Part shown: positions 15,958-25,354 of the stretch, piece after piece
Layout: every line of letters begins with the position of its first letter
Numbering within the stretch: position 1 is the first letter of the stretch
DNA from: Sporomusaceae bacterium
GTDB lineage: Bacteria; Bacillota; Negativicutes; UBA1444
DNA length: 64,000 nt
Reading direction: 5' to 3'
Assembly: GCA_018434355.1 (NCBI GenBank)
Contig: JAHDPL010000014.1
Coordinates: 183,974-247,973 of the forward strand
Position numbers and translations under genes: made by a program
The notes under the pieces: generated by a model
What the model was told of the DNA's origin: nothing
What the model saw: the letters and a program-made list of their open reading frames with translations, nothing else
Database searches by the model: none

Positions 15958-16005
15958 TTTGTATAGCGGGATGCACCGCAAACTCTGCTGAAGCAGGGAT
16001 AATGA

Positions 16006-16071
16006 AACGGGATCCAAGTCATGAAGGCTTGACGGTTTCCAAAAGGATCCGTTATTTTCATGACTTTTTTT
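16006..16071 (+). promoter_or_regulatory. Structured leader with terminator and alternative pairing (candidate attenuator or riboswitch)
   Basis: GTCATGAA (16018-16025) pairs with TTCATGAC (16057-16064), followed by seven T: a terminator 37 bases before the gene start. The inner part of that hairpin (GACGG..CC/GG..CCGTT) can instead be broken by AACGGGATCC (16006-16015) pairing with GGATCCGTT (16045-16053). Two small hairpins precede it (GCGG/CCGC and CTGCT/AGCAG). Mutually exclusive stems ahead of a T run suggest regulated read-through. I recognise no known riboswitch class. Confidence 0.55.
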
Positions 16072-16108
16072 GTGCGCATAATTAAGAAGTTAAAGGGAGG
16101 GCGTCACA

Positions 16109-16723
16109 ATGCAACTAGATAACTTGCCGGAGAATTTCAAACCTGTCATCGCTTTTCATGGACACCTTTGTCCCGGGCTGACAATCGGTTATCGCGCGGC
16201 CAATGCAGCTCGCAAGGCACTGGGACTGGAGCGGGACCAAGACGAGGAGTTGGTGGCAGTCGTGGAAAATGACGCCTGCGGAGTAGATGCCATACAGTAT
16301 CTATTGGGTTGCACTCTGGGTAAAGGCAACCTGATCTTTCGCGATTTGGGCAAACAGGCGTTCACCATATTTCGTCGCAAGGATGGAAAGGCGGTTCGTC
16401 TGGTCTTTCGCGACAATATCGGCGCCAGCGACCCAAAGTCGAATGACTTGCGACGCAAGGTGATGAATGGACAGGCGACGACCGAAGAAAAACTGCAGTT
16501 TAACCAGCAGCGTACACAGAGAATGAAAGATTTACTGGCAGCAACCGATGAGGATTTGTTTGATTTCAAGCAGCCAGATTTTATCATCCCCGAATCCGCC
16601 CGCATCTTTGACTCGTTCGCTTGTGAGCAGTGCGGTGAAACAACGATGGAGCCGAGACTTCGGTTGGTCGATGGCCGGAAAATCTGTCTGACTTGCGCTG
16701 AGCCCTATCACCGGGGTTGGTAG
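16109..16723 (+). CDS. FmdE family protein with C-terminal zinc finger
   Basis: 204 residues, start ATG behind AAAGGGAGG. Residues about 8-140 match the FmdE (formylmethanofuran dehydrogenase subunit E) domain: F-H-G-H-L-C-P-G-L-T-I-G-Y and E-N-D-A-C-G-V-D-A-I-Q. The His and Cys of these motifs bind metal. The C-terminus (about 175-204) adds a C-x2-C..C-x2-C zinc finger. Non-methanogen FmdE proteins are associated with molybdenum/tungsten enzymes, but their role is unsettled. Several Mo/W enzymes and mobAB lie in this window, which fits. The gene stands alone behind its own promoter and an attenuator-like leader. Confidence 0.85.
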   Translation: MQLDNLPENFKPVIAFHGHLCPGLTIGYRAANAARKALGLERDQDEELVAVVENDACGVDAIQYLLGCTLGKGNLIFRDLGKQAFTIFRRKDGKAVRLVFRDNIGASDPKSNDLRRKVMNGQATTEEKLQFNQQRTQRMKDLLAATDEDLFDFKQPDFIIPESARIFDSFACEQCGETTMEPRLRLVDGRKICLTCAEPYHRGW

Positions 16724-17923
16724 TCAATCGTGCAGTCGTAAGATTTTCATCGCCGTTGCCAAAGTCAGGCGCGTTTCTACATCATCGATCGATACGCCTA
16801 GTATCTCTTCGATCCTGGTTTTACGTTGCAATATGGTTTTATGATGGATAAAGCTCCGTTCTGCGGCTTCCTTTAAGGTCGACGCCGATAAAATCTCTTC
16901 CAGGGTTGCCACCAGATCAGTTTTCTTGCTTTTATCATGTTGAATCAGTTTACCGATCGACTGATCGACAAAAACCTGCAATTGTTTGGCATCCTGAAAT
17001 TGAGTCAGAAGTTGGCAAATCCCCAAGTCTGCATAATGATACACATCATTGCCACCCCACACCCTCAGTCCGACATTGGCGGCTTCTTTTGCTTCCCGAT
17101 AACAGCGCCGGATATCAAGAACGTCCGTGTAACTGGAGCTGACTCCCACGGTCAATCGAACCCCCGGCATGTGCCTCGTCACTCTTTCCTTGCCGGACTT
17201 GGCTCGCGTCAAAGCATGTCCCTTTACATCGGCGCAGGGTTCCGGCAAAGGACACAAAACGGCAAATCCATCATAACGAGTCCAAACGATTTTGTCCTGC
17301 TCTGCCGAACAAATCTGCGTCACCTGCCGCAAGACCTCCTGCATGCCCCGCTGGTCTTTTTGCAGTTCAGCATAGGACTTGCCGGCATAATCATCGATAC
17401 TGATGGCAAACAATGCGTAGCGCGCCGCCAGATCAAGCCCCAGCGCCTTGCCGCGCTGAATCGCGACTTCCCTGCTGGCAATCTCGCCATCGGCAAGCGC
17501 ATTCAGCAAATCGGCCCGTTGCTTGGCCTCATCGGTTCGCCGCAACGATTCGCTTTCCAGCTGCCGTTCCGGCAAATCTCTGGTAAAGCACAGCATCGTC
17601 TCTGTCTGACCTAAAAGTTCAAGTTCGCTAGCAAAAAGCCGAACAGGAAAAACTTCACCGGATTGTGCTATCGCCCGACCCAGCAGGTCGACGTTCCCTT
17701 GCGCCTCAGATAGTGTCTGCCACTGCTTCGGTCCTACGCCGGTTTCCTCGGAAAAAAATTCCGATACCAACCGCCCCTTGGCCTCGGATGCTATGACGCC
17801 GAGTTGTCGGGTAGCGGCCTGATTCCACTCCGTTACCCGCAAGCCTTTATCAAAACAGATCATCGCGACCGGCGCCCGATCAACCATGGCCTGCAAGCGA
17901 CTCAACGCCCGTTCTTTGCCCAT
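16724..17923 (-). CDS. PAS-domain transcriptional regulator of the PucR/CdaR type
   Basis: 399 residues. An N-terminal PAS domain (about 8-120: A-P-V-A-M-I-C-F-D-K-G-L-R-V-T-E-W-N) is followed by a GGDEF-like middle region (about 150-320) typical of CdaR/PucR regulators. A C-terminal PucR helix-turn-helix closes it (T-L-K-E-A-A-E-R-S-F-I-H-H-K-T-I-L-Q-R-K-T-R-I). Such proteins activate catabolic genes in response to small molecules; the signal here is unknown. It abuts the FmdE-like gene tail to tail with no gap and lies 18 bases downstream of the acetyltransferase gene. An AGGAGG-like site precedes ATG 17923. Confidence 0.8.
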   Translation of the reverse strand: MGKERALSRLQAMVDRAPVAMICFDKGLRVTEWNQAATRQLGVIASEAKGRLVSEFFSEETGVGPKQWQTLSEAQGNVDLLGRAIAQSGEVFPVRLFASELELLGQTETMLCFTRDLPERQLESESLRRTDEAKQRADLLNALADGEIASREVAIQRGKALGLDLAARYALFAISIDDYAGKSYAELQKDQRGMQEVLRQVTQICSAEQDKIVWTRYDGFAVLCPLPEPCADVKGHALTRAKSGKERVTRHMPGVRLTVGVSSSYTDVLDIRRCYREAKEAANVGLRVWGGNDVYHYADLGICQLLTQFQDAKQLQVFVDQSIGKLIQHDKSKKTDLVATLEEILSASTLKEAAERSFIHHKTILQRKTRIEEILGVSIDDVETRLTLATAMKILRLHD

Positions 17924-17941
17924 TGCCGATTCCTCCTTTTG

Positions 17942-18397
17942 CTAGTCCAGCGGACGGACCATCGCAATCTCGTCGCAATTGGGAAACTTGCTGCAATTGA
18001 TGCAGTCTTTCCAGACTTTTTGCGACAGCTGTTCCTTCGGCACTTCATAGAAGCCGGATTTGGCAAAAAAACCTGGTTGATAAGTCAACGTGAACAAAGT
18101 TTTCACGCCTAGTTTTCGAGCATCTTCCATCAAATGCTGGACGATTTTGAAGCCAATGCCCTTGCCTGCATATTCCGGCGAAATCGCCATCGCCCGAATT
18201 TCCGCCAATTCATCCCATACCAGATGCAGGGCGCCGACCCCGACCACTTCTCCTTCGTGTTCCGCCAATACAAAATCGCGCAAGGTTTCATAGATCGAAT
18301 TTCTGGAACGCGCCAACATCAACCCTTGTTCGGCATAGGCATTGACGATTTTATGAATACTTTCCACATCGCGAAACGTCGCAGTTCGATAAATCAT
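17942..18397 (-). CDS. GNAT N-acetyltransferase (ArgA-like short form)
   Basis: 151 residues. The acetyl-CoA site motif appears as I-S-P-E-Y-A-G-K-G-I-G-F-K-I-V-Q-H-L, with flanking E-I-R-A-M-A and the C-terminal G-F-F-A-K-S-G-F. Proteins of this size and pattern, ending in a C-x2-C..C metal-type segment (C-I-N-C-S-K-F-P-N-C), resemble stand-alone N-acetylglutamate synthases of the ArgA type, but substrate cannot be proved from sequence. ATG 18397 is preferred because GGGGGTG lies six bases upstream; ATG 18412 is the alternative. Confidence 0.75.
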   Translation of the reverse strand: MIYRTATFRDVESIHKIVNAYAEQGLMLARSRNSIYETLRDFVLAEHEGEVVGVGALHLVWDELAEIRAMAISPEYAGKGIGFKIVQHLMEDARKLGVKTLFTLTYQPGFFAKSGFYEVPKEQLSQKVWKDCINCSKFPNCDEIAMVRPLD

Positions 18398-18443
18398 TTG
18401 CTGCACCCCCATACATGATTGAATAATTATAACTTATTCATTT

Positions 18444-19088
18444 TTATTTTTCCAGTGCTTCTTCTGCAGCCGGGCACAGTTGCGATAGCGAACACTGCCG
18501 ACACAGCGGACTGCGGGCCCGACAGATCTTTCGGCCATGCCAGATCAGCCAATGGTGGGCCGCCGACCAGTCAGAACGAGGTATCAGTTTCATCAGCCCC
18601 TGTTCGACTTCGTCCGGTGTCTTGCCACGTGCCAGCCCGGTCCGGTTTGCCACACGAAAAACGTGGGTGTCGACCGCGATGGCCGGCACGCCGAACTGGT
18701 GACTCAGCATGACATTAGCCGTTTTACGCCCCACCCCCGGCAACTTCAACAACTCTTCCATTTGTCCGGGCACTTCGCCTTGCCAGTTTTCCTGCAGCAA
18801 TTTGCAGGTTGCCATAATATTTTTTGTTTTGGCCCGATAGAGACCGCAGTCATGAATCAGTTCCTCCAACTCGGTAACGCTGAGTAAAAGCATTTTGGCC
18901 GGAGTGTTCCACCGTGGGAACAAACGGCGGGTGATAATATTAACACGCACGTCAGTGCATTGCGCCGATAGAATGACAGCAACCAACAACTCAAAAGAAG
19001 AACCGAATTCCAGGCCCGTCGTCGCCCCCTGATAATCTTTTGACAGCAGTTGCAGCATTTCTCGGCGTCTGGCCAGTGTCACTCGCAT
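18444..19088 (-). CDS. nth: Endonuclease III (DNA glycosylase/AP lyase)
   Basis: 214 residues, close to the family norm. The helix-hairpin-helix is L-P-G-V-G-R-K-T-A with catalytic Lys122; the catalytic Asp140 lies in A-V-D-T-H-V. The [4Fe-4S] motif is complete: Cys189, Cys196, Cys199, Cys205 (C-x6-C-x2-C-x5-C). It removes oxidised pyrimidines in base-excision repair. Start ATG 19088 is five to six bases behind GGGAGG. Confidence 0.95.
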   Translation of the reverse strand: MRVTLARRREMLQLLSKDYQGATTGLEFGSSFELLVAVILSAQCTDVRVNIITRRLFPRWNTPAKMLLLSVTELEELIHDCGLYRAKTKNIMATCKLLQENWQGEVPGQMEELLKLPGVGRKTANVMLSHQFGVPAIAVDTHVFRVANRTGLARGKTPDEVEQGLMKLIPRSDWSAAHHWLIWHGRKICRARSPLCRQCSLSQLCPAAEEALEK

Positions 19089-19234
19089 AAAAGCCTCCCT
19101 GGAAATTTGATTCACACTATGCTGGTTCCACAAATCTTACGCGCTTTCCTTCATGTACAAGAGGATTTTTTAATTTTGAAGGGAATAAAATATATAGTTT
19201 ATCAATATTACTGCGAATAGAGAGGAGACTGCAA

Positions 19235-19501
19235 ATGTTTGGCCTTGGAATGCCGGAACTAATTTTGATTCTTGTTATCGCCCTGGTCATCTTTGGCCCG
19301 TCCAAATTGCCGGAAATGGGGGCTTCGGTCGGCAAGGCGATCCGGGAATTCCGCAGCGCCACCAAAGAACCGGACCCGGAACCGAATCGCAAAGTCATCG
19401 TGGCTGAATACCACGAAACGCCAAAGCAAATTTCGCCCGCCCCTGCCGATATGGATGCCGAAAAGGTTGTGGCGGAAAAGAAACCGGCCGTCAAGGAATG
19501 A
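19235..19501 (+). CDS. tatA: TatA/TatB-type twin-arginine translocase subunit
   Basis: 88 residues, ribosome-binding site GAGGAG. It has one N-terminal helix ([16 protein letters not shown]), the F-G-P-S-K-L-P hinge and an amphipathic helix ([12 protein letters not shown]), then a charged tail. It is a pore-forming Tat component. Its stop overlaps the start of a Tat-signal ferredoxin gene as ATGA, so it is dedicated to, or at least co-made with, that exported protein. No tatC is present in the window. Confidence 0.92.
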   Translation: MFGLGMPELILILVIALVIFGPSKLPEMGASVGKAIREFRSATKEPDPEPNRKVIVAEYHETPKQISPAPADMDAEKVVAEKKPAVKE

Positions 19502-20175
19502 ATCGCCTAACATTCAGCCGTCGCGACTTTGTGTTGGGTGCAGTAGCGGGAACGGCTGCCGGAGCAGGAATTGCCACCGCATTATTTAATAGAAAACCAC
19601 CTCCGGATGTAGCGTCAGGCAATAACTCGGTTTTTCACACCGACCGGGCCGGTCGAATCACCACTCCCAGTTTCATTACCGTTGATCAGGCTCGTTGCAG
19701 CGGTTGCCGAATCTGTGAAGCCGAATGCGTTCTGATCCGGGAAAAATCTTTTGACTTTTGGCGCAGCCGGGTTCGGCTCCATCGCTTTGAGCCGTCGCTA
19801 GATATCGTTTCGCTTTGCGCAGGGTGTGCCGATGCCCCCTGCGTCTCTGTCTGTCCGCCAGAAGCGGCGGCATTGTCGCGCGATTCGCGAACCGGCGCAA
19901 TTTTATTGAACGAAAGCAAGTGCATTGGTTGCCAAGCCTGTATCAAAGCTTGCGCCAAAGACCGCTCCGCCGTGATCCGCATCAGTCGCGACGGCAAAAA
20001 GGCGCTCGGACTCTGTGACTTGTGCGGCGGTGATCCGGCCTGCGTAAAAGCCTGCCCGGAACAATGCCTTTCCATCGTCCCTGCCAATGTCGATGGCAAA
20101 AACATGGCTGCATCGCCAGCTATCATCGCCGGTCAGGTTTCGCGATCGGTTTATCGTTCGGAGAGGAACAATTAA
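19498..20175 (+). CDS. Tat-exported ferredoxin-like iron-sulfur subunit of an aldehyde ferredoxin oxidoreductase
   Basis: 225 residues. The N-terminus has a twin-arginine signal: F-S-R-R-D-F-V followed by a weakly hydrophobic stretch ([14 protein letters not shown]). The rest contains four Cys clusters ([51 protein letters not shown]), enough for about four [4Fe-4S] clusters. It resembles the electron-transfer subunits encoded beside AOR-type enzymes such as E. coli YdhY/YdhV. Overlap with tatA and adjacency to the AOR gene suggest a complex assembled in the cytoplasm and exported. Confidence 0.87.
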   Translation: MNRLTFSRRDFVLGAVAGTAAGAGIATALFNRKPPPDVASGNNSVFHTDRAGRITTPSFITVDQARCSGCRICEAECVLIREKSFDFWRSRVRLHRFEPSLDIVSLCAGCADAPCVSVCPPEAAALSRDSRTGAILLNESKCIGCQACIKACAKDRSAVIRISRDGKKALGLCDLCGGDPACVKACPEQCLSIVPANVDGKNMAASPAIIAGQVSRSVYRSERNN

Positions 20176-20176
20176 A

Positions 20177-21976
20177 ATGGCGCATGGTTATAGCGGAAAA
20201 ATCCTCGAAGTTGACCTGACTGCCCGTCGACATTCCTTGAGCGACACCGATATGAAAGCCGCCGAGCAGTTTCTCGGCGGGCGCGGTCTCGGCGTAAAAA
20301 CGCTGTGGGCCCGATTGCCTACCGCAGGAACCGACGCATTGTCGCCGAAAAATCCGCTGATGTTCTGGCCTGGGCCGCTGTCCGGACTGCCGCTGGCCGG
20401 TCCATCGCGCGTTACAATCGTGACCAAGGCCGCCAACACTTCGCCAACCGAACCCAGCTGGCCTCACGCTTCCACGCTGACCTGGTCCTCAGTCGGCGGC
20501 CATTTCGGGCCCGCCTTGAAACAGGCCGGCTATGACGGTTTAATCATTGAGGGTCGCGCTGACAGACCGGTGGTTCTGGTCATCGACGAACACCAGGTAT
20601 CGTTGCGAGATGTTGGAAGCCTGTGGGGGCAACCTACTTCTGTCGCATTAAAGCAACTCCACAGCGATTTGGGTCCTGACTTTCGCCTGTTAACCATCGG
20701 TCCGGCCGGTGAAAACGGCGTACGATTCGCCGGAATCATCAGTGATGTGAAACGGACCACGGCCCGTGGCGGCGCCGGAGCAGTGATGGGAGCGAAGAAC
20801 CTCAAGGCAATCGCGGTGCGCGGCGCCAAAACCGTATCCCTGCATAACCCCGATGGCTTGCGGAATCTGCGCAGCGACATCGCCTCCCTGCTGGCCAACT
20901 GGAACAACTATGCCAACTGGCGACGCTGGGGAACTGCGCCGCTATTGTTGTCCGCCGACAAAGCCGGCATGCTTACGACCAGGAATTATCGTGAAGGGTC
21001 CTGGCCTGCTGTGGACAAACTGGGCCTTCCGACCGCCGAGCGCGAATTCTGGGTTCGTCACGCTTCCTGCGCTTTTTGCCCGTTGAAGTGCGTCAAAACC
21101 GGTCAAATATCCTACGGTCCCTGGCGGGGAACCATCGCCGAAGGCCCCGGTTACAGCGCCGCTGCTATGCTCGGAGCAAATTGCGGCGCCAACGACTTCG
21201 GCGATTTGATGGCGTTGATTGCCCGGGCTGACGAACTGGGCCTCGACCCAATCGCCACCGGCAATGTGTTAGGGTTTGTAATGGATCTTTGTGAACAGGG
21301 TTTGTTGTCCTCCGCCGATCTGGACGGCTTGTCGCCAAGCTGGGGCCATACTCCAACGCTGCTGCAGTTGATGGAGCGGATCGCAAAACGCCAGGGAGTC
21401 GGAGCAATCCTGGCCCAAGGCGTCAAACAAGCCGCCGCTCAATTCGGTCCGGCGACCGTCCCGTTTGCCATGCATGTCAAAGGGCAGGAACTCGCCGGTT
21501 GGAATGTGCCGGCCAGCCACGATTTTGCCATTGTATACGGAACCGCCAATCGCGGCGGCAGTCATCAGGATGGGGCCAGCATCCAGGAGCAACACCGTCG
21601 GACGTTTCTTGATGCGCTGTGCGTCTGCCGCTTTGTGTACGGGGCCGTCGGCACCGCGCCTTACCAGCGTGCCCTGTCGCTTGCTACCGGCTGGAACTGC
21701 GATGATGCGACCATGCTTGCGGTCGGCGAACGGATCTGGAATCTGGAGAAACTGTTTAACAGCCGGGAAGGCTTCCGGCGCATCGATGACAAGCTGCCGG
21801 CGCGGTTTAACGAAATCACTTTTCGTACCGGTCCCAAAGCCGGCGCCAATTTTTCGGCGGCAAAGCAGGATTCTTTATTGGACAGCTACTATGACGGCCG
21901 TGGATGGGACAAAAAAACCAGCCTGCCGACCACCGAAAAGCTAACGGCTCTCGGTCTCGACAAGCTGGTCCTTTGA
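20177..21976 (+). CDS. Aldehyde ferredoxin oxidoreductase family protein (tungstopterin enzyme)
   Basis: 599 residues, the usual AOR length. The N-terminus M-A-H-G-Y-S-G-K-I-L-E-V-D-L matches the family. G-G-R-G-L-G-V-K-T-L-W and the T-A-R-G-G-A-G-A-V-M-G segment bind the pterin. Cluster ligands appear as Cys298, Cys301 and Cys305 (C-A-F-C-P-L-K-C), with a C-terminal Cys pair in L-C-V-C-R-F. Chemistry would be oxidation of an aldehyde or reduction of a carboxylic acid. The protein has no signal peptide of its own, yet its iron-sulfur partner has a Tat signal. ATG 20177 is preferred (GGAGAGGAAC upstream). Confidence 0.9.
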   Translation: MAHGYSGKILEVDLTARRHSLSDTDMKAAEQFLGGRGLGVKTLWARLPTAGTDALSPKNPLMFWPGPLSGLPLAGPSRVTIVTKAANTSPTEPSWPHASTLTWSSVGGHFGPALKQAGYDGLIIEGRADRPVVLVIDEHQVSLRDVGSLWGQPTSVALKQLHSDLGPDFRLLTIGPAGENGVRFAGIISDVKRTTARGGAGAVMGAKNLKAIAVRGAKTVSLHNPDGLRNLRSDIASLLANWNNYANWRRWGTAPLLLSADKAGMLTTRNYREGSWPAVDKLGLPTAEREFWVRHASCAFCPLKCVKTGQISYGPWRGTIAEGPGYSAAAMLGANCGANDFGDLMALIARADELGLDPIATGNVLGFVMDLCEQGLLSSADLDGLSPSWGHTPTLLQLMERIAKRQGVGAILAQGVKQAAAQFGPATVPFAMHVKGQELAGWNVPASHDFAIVYGTANRGGSHQDGASIQEQHRRTFLDALCVCRFVYGAVGTAPYQRALSLATGWNCDDATMLAVGERIWNLEKLFNSREGFRRIDDKLPARFNEITFRTGPKAGANFSAAKQDSLLDSYYDGRGWDKKTSLPTTEKLTALGLDKLVL

Positions 21977-21992
21977 CAGGCATTGATTACAA

Positions 21993-23351
21993 TTAGTTGG
22001 TCAGGCTGCGAATCGGCGCCGGGATCCGGCCGCCCCGGGCAATGAAATCTTCCGCCTGAAACCGGTTGACCGCCATGATCGGTGCATGGCCGAGCAGCCC
22101 GCCGAATACCACCGAGTCGCCGACGGTTTTGCCTGGCACGGGAATGATCCGCACCGCGGTGGTTTTGTTGTTGATCATGCCGATGGCGGCTTCGTCAGCA
22201 ATGATCGCCGAGATGGTCGCCGCCGAAGTATCCCCCGGCACCGCGATCATGTCCAGTCCGACCGAGCAGACGCAGGTCATCGCTTCGAGTTTTTCCAGCG
22301 TCAGTGCACCACGCTCCACTGCAGCAATCATCCCTGCGTCTTCGCTGACCGGGATAAATGCACCAGACAGGCCGCCGACATGGGATGAAGCCATCAGTCC
22401 GCCCTTTTTGACAGCATCGTTCAATAGCGCAAGCGCAGCTGTAGTTCCCGGCGCCCCTGTGCTTTCCAGTCCCATTTCCTCGAGGATCGCCGCCACGCTG
22501 TCGCCGATCGCCGGTGTCGGAGCCAAAGAAAGGTCGACAATGCCAAACGGTACGTTCAATCTGCGGGAAGCTTCCTGTGCAACCAACTGACCGACCCGGG
22601 TAATCTTGAATGCTGTTTTCTTGATGGTTTCCGCCAGCACGCCAAAATCGGCGCCGCGGACTTGTTCGATCGCCCGGAGCACTACGCCAGGACCGCTGAC
22701 CCCCACGTTGATGCAGGCTTCCGCCTCGCCGACGCCGTGGAACGCACCGGCCATAAAGGGGTTATCTTCCACCGCATTGGCAAAGACGACCAATTTGGCG
22801 CAACCGATCGCATCGCGATCTTGAGTCAACAACGCGGTTTGTTTGATGATTTTACCCATCCGGGCTACGCAATCCATGTTGATGCCTGTCGAGGTCGAAG
22901 CCAGATTCACCGATGAGCAGACACGCTCGGTAACAGCCAGCGCCTCAGGAATCGAATCGACCAGCACTAGGTCGCCTTTGGTGAAGCCTTTTTGAACCAG
23001 CGCCGAAAATCCACCGATAAAATTCACGCCGACCGTTTTCGCCGCCCGGTCCAGCGCCTCGGCCACGGCGACATAACTGTCGGTCCGGCAGGCTTCGGCT
23101 GCAATGGCAATCGGGGTGACTGAAATCCGTTTGTTGATGATCGGCACGCCGTATTCTGCTTCGATATCTTCGCCGACCTTGACCAAGTGCTCGGCCTTAC
23201 GGGTGATTTTTTCATAGATTTTGTCGCAGAACGTCTGCAAATCAGGATCGGCGCAATCCCGCAGGCTAATCCCCATCGTAATCGTCCGCACATCCAGGTT
23301 TTGCTCCTTGATCATGCGGTTTGTTTCTAATATATCTTCCAGTGTGATCAT
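21993..23351 (-). CDS. DUF711 / UPF0210 (PFL-family-like) protein
   Basis: 452 residues, matching the full length of the UPF0210/DUF711 family. Recognisable features are [14 protein letters not shown] at the N-terminus, [13 protein letters not shown] and [14 protein letters not shown]. Family members resemble glycyl-radical enzymes in fold but lack an established reaction. It is always found with a small ACT-domain protein, as here (12-base gap), which probably provides ligand-responsive regulation. It is convergent with the AOR gene. Confidence 0.9.
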   Translation of the reverse strand: MITLEDILETNRMIKEQNLDVRTITMGISLRDCADPDLQTFCDKIYEKITRKAEHLVKVGEDIEAEYGVPIINKRISVTPIAIAAEACRTDSYVAVAEALDRAAKTVGVNFIGGFSALVQKGFTKGDLVLVDSIPEALAVTERVCSSVNLASTSTGINMDCVARMGKIIKQTALLTQDRDAIGCAKLVVFANAVEDNPFMAGAFHGVGEAEACINVGVSGPGVVLRAIEQVRGADFGVLAETIKKTAFKITRVGQLVAQEASRRLNVPFGIVDLSLAPTPAIGDSVAAILEEMGLESTGAPGTTAALALLNDAVKKGGLMASSHVGGLSGAFIPVSEDAGMIAAVERGALTLEKLEAMTCVCSVGLDMIAVPGDTSAATISAIIADEAAIGMINNKTTAVRIIPVPGKTVGDSVVFGGLLGHAPIMAVNRFQAEDFIARGGRIPAPIRSLTN

Positions 23352-23363
23352 TGAATCGCCCCC

Positions 23364-23633
23364 TTACACCCGGTGCATGACTTGAAAAATATCCGCATGC
23401 TGCACTCTGATTTCCAGCCCGATCGCTTCGCCTTTATCTTTCATGATTTGCTGCAGCTCTTTCAGGCTGATCGAAGCGCCACTCATATCCGCGGTCATGA
23501 TCATGTTAAAAAAACCGTCCAGGATGGTTTGGTCCAGATTGAGGATATTCACGCCGTTTTCAGCCAGCACCGTGGCCACCATGGCAATGATGCCGACGCG
23601 ATCGCGGCCGAGAACACTGATTACGATTTTCAT
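23364..23633 (-). CDS. ACT-domain protein UPF0237
   Basis: 89 residues forming a single ACT domain: V-L-G-R-D-R-V-G-I-I-A-M-V-A and N-I-L-N-L-D-Q-T-I. ACT domains bind amino acids and regulate enzymes. It is encoded directly upstream of the UPF0210 protein in the same operon, the standard pairing, and probably senses an amino acid for it. Confidence 0.92.
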   Translation of the reverse strand: MKIVISVLGRDRVGIIAMVATVLAENGVNILNLDQTILDGFFNMIMTADMSGASISLKELQQIMKDKGEAIGLEIRVQHADIFQVMHRV

Positions 23634-23749
23634 GGTAACGCTCCTTTTCTGTTTGTTCTATTCAGGGTATCTATTATTGTATTTTCCTGTCACGGATAAT
23701 GCAAGCAGGCAAACCCCGCGAGCGCAAAAAAAGTAAAGCAGGTGAGCGC

Positions 23750-24418
23750 ATGAATTTGTTCGATGTCATCGGACCCATCATGATCGGCCCGTCCAGCTCC
23801 CATACCGCCGGGGCCGTTCGCCTGGGACGGCTGGCCAGGGAATTGCTGGGTGAACCGGTGGTTGCCGCCGATATCGGTCTGCACGGGTCATTTGCCCGAA
23901 CCGGCAAAGGCCATGGTACCGACCGGGCTTTGATTGCCGGGTTGATGGGCTGGCAAACCGACGATGCCCGTATCCCCCACGCTTTTGAACACGCCTCCCA
24001 TGCCGGGCTAACCTTTCATTTCGAAATGGTGTGCCTGGGCGATTCGGCCCACCCCAATACGGTGGTCTTTGCGCTCAAAGGGCAAAGTGAAGGCGTACTG
24101 CGGATTACCGGTTGTTCGGTCGGCGGCGGCCGGATCAAAATCACCGAGATCAATGGATTTCCACTCGAACTCACCGGTGATTTCGCCGCATTGGTCACGT
24201 TGCACCAAGACCGTCCTGGCGTGATCCATTCTGTCACTGGAATTTTGGCAGCCCGGGCGGTAAACATCGCTGAAATGCGGGTGTCACGACGAAAACGCGG
24301 CAGCACCGCCGTGATGGTCATCGATGTCGATGGCGCGGTACCGGACGAAGTGGTAAGTGAAGTCGCCGTTCTGCCGCAAATTCTTGCGGTCCGGCGACTC
24401 AATCCGGTCGTGGAATAG
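23750..24418 (+). CDS. sdaAB: L-serine dehydratase beta subunit
   Basis: 222 residues. N-terminal catalytic-beta motif I-G-P-S-S-S-H-T-A-G-A-V-R and a C-terminal ACT domain (about 150-220: V-T-L-H-Q-D-R-P-G-V-I-H-S-V-T-G-I-L-A-A-R-A-V-N-I-A). With the alpha subunit encoded 12 bases downstream it forms the iron-sulfur L-serine ammonia-lyase that makes pyruvate and ammonia. ATG 23750 follows CAGGTGAG; an upstream in-frame extension has no ribosome-binding site. Confidence 0.93.
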   Translation: MNLFDVIGPIMIGPSSSHTAGAVRLGRLARELLGEPVVAADIGLHGSFARTGKGHGTDRALIAGLMGWQTDDARIPHAFEHASHAGLTFHFEMVCLGDSAHPNTVVFALKGQSEGVLRITGCSVGGGRIKITEINGFPLELTGDFAALVTLHQDRPGVIHSVTGILAARAVNIAEMRVSRRKRGSTAVMVIDVDGAVPDEVVSEVAVLPQILAVRRLNPVVE

Positions 24419-24430
24419 GAGGCGTGTGCG

Positions 24431-25330
24431 ATGGAAAAACTCAGTTTATCCGCCTGGCTTGATGAAGCTAACGCAAGCACTCTTTCATTCGGCAGGTTTT
24501 GCCTTCAAACGCAGGCGTTGGAGCTGGAACTGACCGAAATAGAGCTGTCGGAACGAATGAAACAAACACTTTCAGTCATGCAGCAGGCGATTGCCTACGG
24601 GCTCACCGGTGTCCGGTCCACCGGCGGGCTGGTTGGCGGGGTCGGATTACAGTTGCAGCAGTATAGCACCGGCGATCAGGCGGCCCGAAGTCTGCTTGGC
24701 CCTTTAGCGGCCAAGGCTGCTGCTTACGCCCTTGCCGCCAATGAAGCGAACGCGGCGATGGGAAAAATCTGCGCCGCCCCCACCGCCGGCTCCAGCGGCG
24801 TTTTGCCCGGAGTTCTGTTTGCGATTGCCGAAGATCGCGGCATCAATCAAGATGACTTGTCGGTCGCCCTGCTTGTCGCAGGTGCAATCGGTATGGTCAT
24901 CGCTTCGCGCGCATCGCTTTCGGGCGCCGAAGGCGGTTGTCAGGCCGAATGCGGCTCAGCGGCGGCGATGGCTGCCGGAGCGGTCGTTGATCTGCTTGGC
25001 GGCTCTCCCGACCAAGTCGGCCATGCAGCGGCTTTGGCGCTGAAAAATCTGCTGGGTCTGGTTTGCGACCCGGTTGCGGGGCTCGTCGAAGTCCCCTGTG
25101 TCAAGCGTAATGCGGGAGCGGCAATAATCGCCCTGCTGGCGGCCGATATGGCGCTGGCCGGCATCAAAAGCGTGATCCCGATTGATGAGGTCATTGACGC
25201 GATGGCGACGGTCGGTAGGGCAATGAACGCCGACCTGCGAGAAACCGGCCTGGGTGGATTGGCGGCAACGCCAACCGGCCTGGAGTGCGCCGAACGAATT
25301 TTCGGCGCCAAAAATCATCCGTTGGAGTAG
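24431..25330 (+). CDS. sdaAA: L-serine dehydratase alpha subunit (iron-sulfur)
   Basis: 299 residues. Family motifs: A-P-T-A-G-S-S-G-V-L-P-G, G-A-E-G-G-C-Q-A-E-C-G-S-A and G-L-V-C-D-P-V-A-G-L-V-E-V-P-C, providing Cys for the catalytic [4Fe-4S] cluster. It catalyses oxygen-sensitive deamination of L-serine with SdaAB. It ends before a strong terminator. Confidence 0.94.
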   Translation: MEKLSLSAWLDEANASTLSFGRFCLQTQALELELTEIELSERMKQTLSVMQQAIAYGLTGVRSTGGLVGGVGLQLQQYSTGDQAARSLLGPLAAKAAAYALAANEANAAMGKICAAPTAGSSGVLPGVLFAIAEDRGINQDDLSVALLVAGAIGMVIASRASLSGAEGGCQAECGSAAAMAAGAVVDLLGGSPDQVGHAAALALKNLLGLVCDPVAGLVEVPCVKRNAGAAIIALLAADMALAGIKSVIPIDEVIDAMATVGRAMNADLRETGLGGLAATPTGLECAERIFGAKNHPLE

Positions 25331-25354
25331 TATAAGCGCATCTTTTTGAATCAA

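Noticed and set aside
20087..20176. Earlier start for the AOR gene
   Set aside because: It would overlap the ferredoxin gene, whereas ATG 20177 matches the conserved AOR N-terminus.
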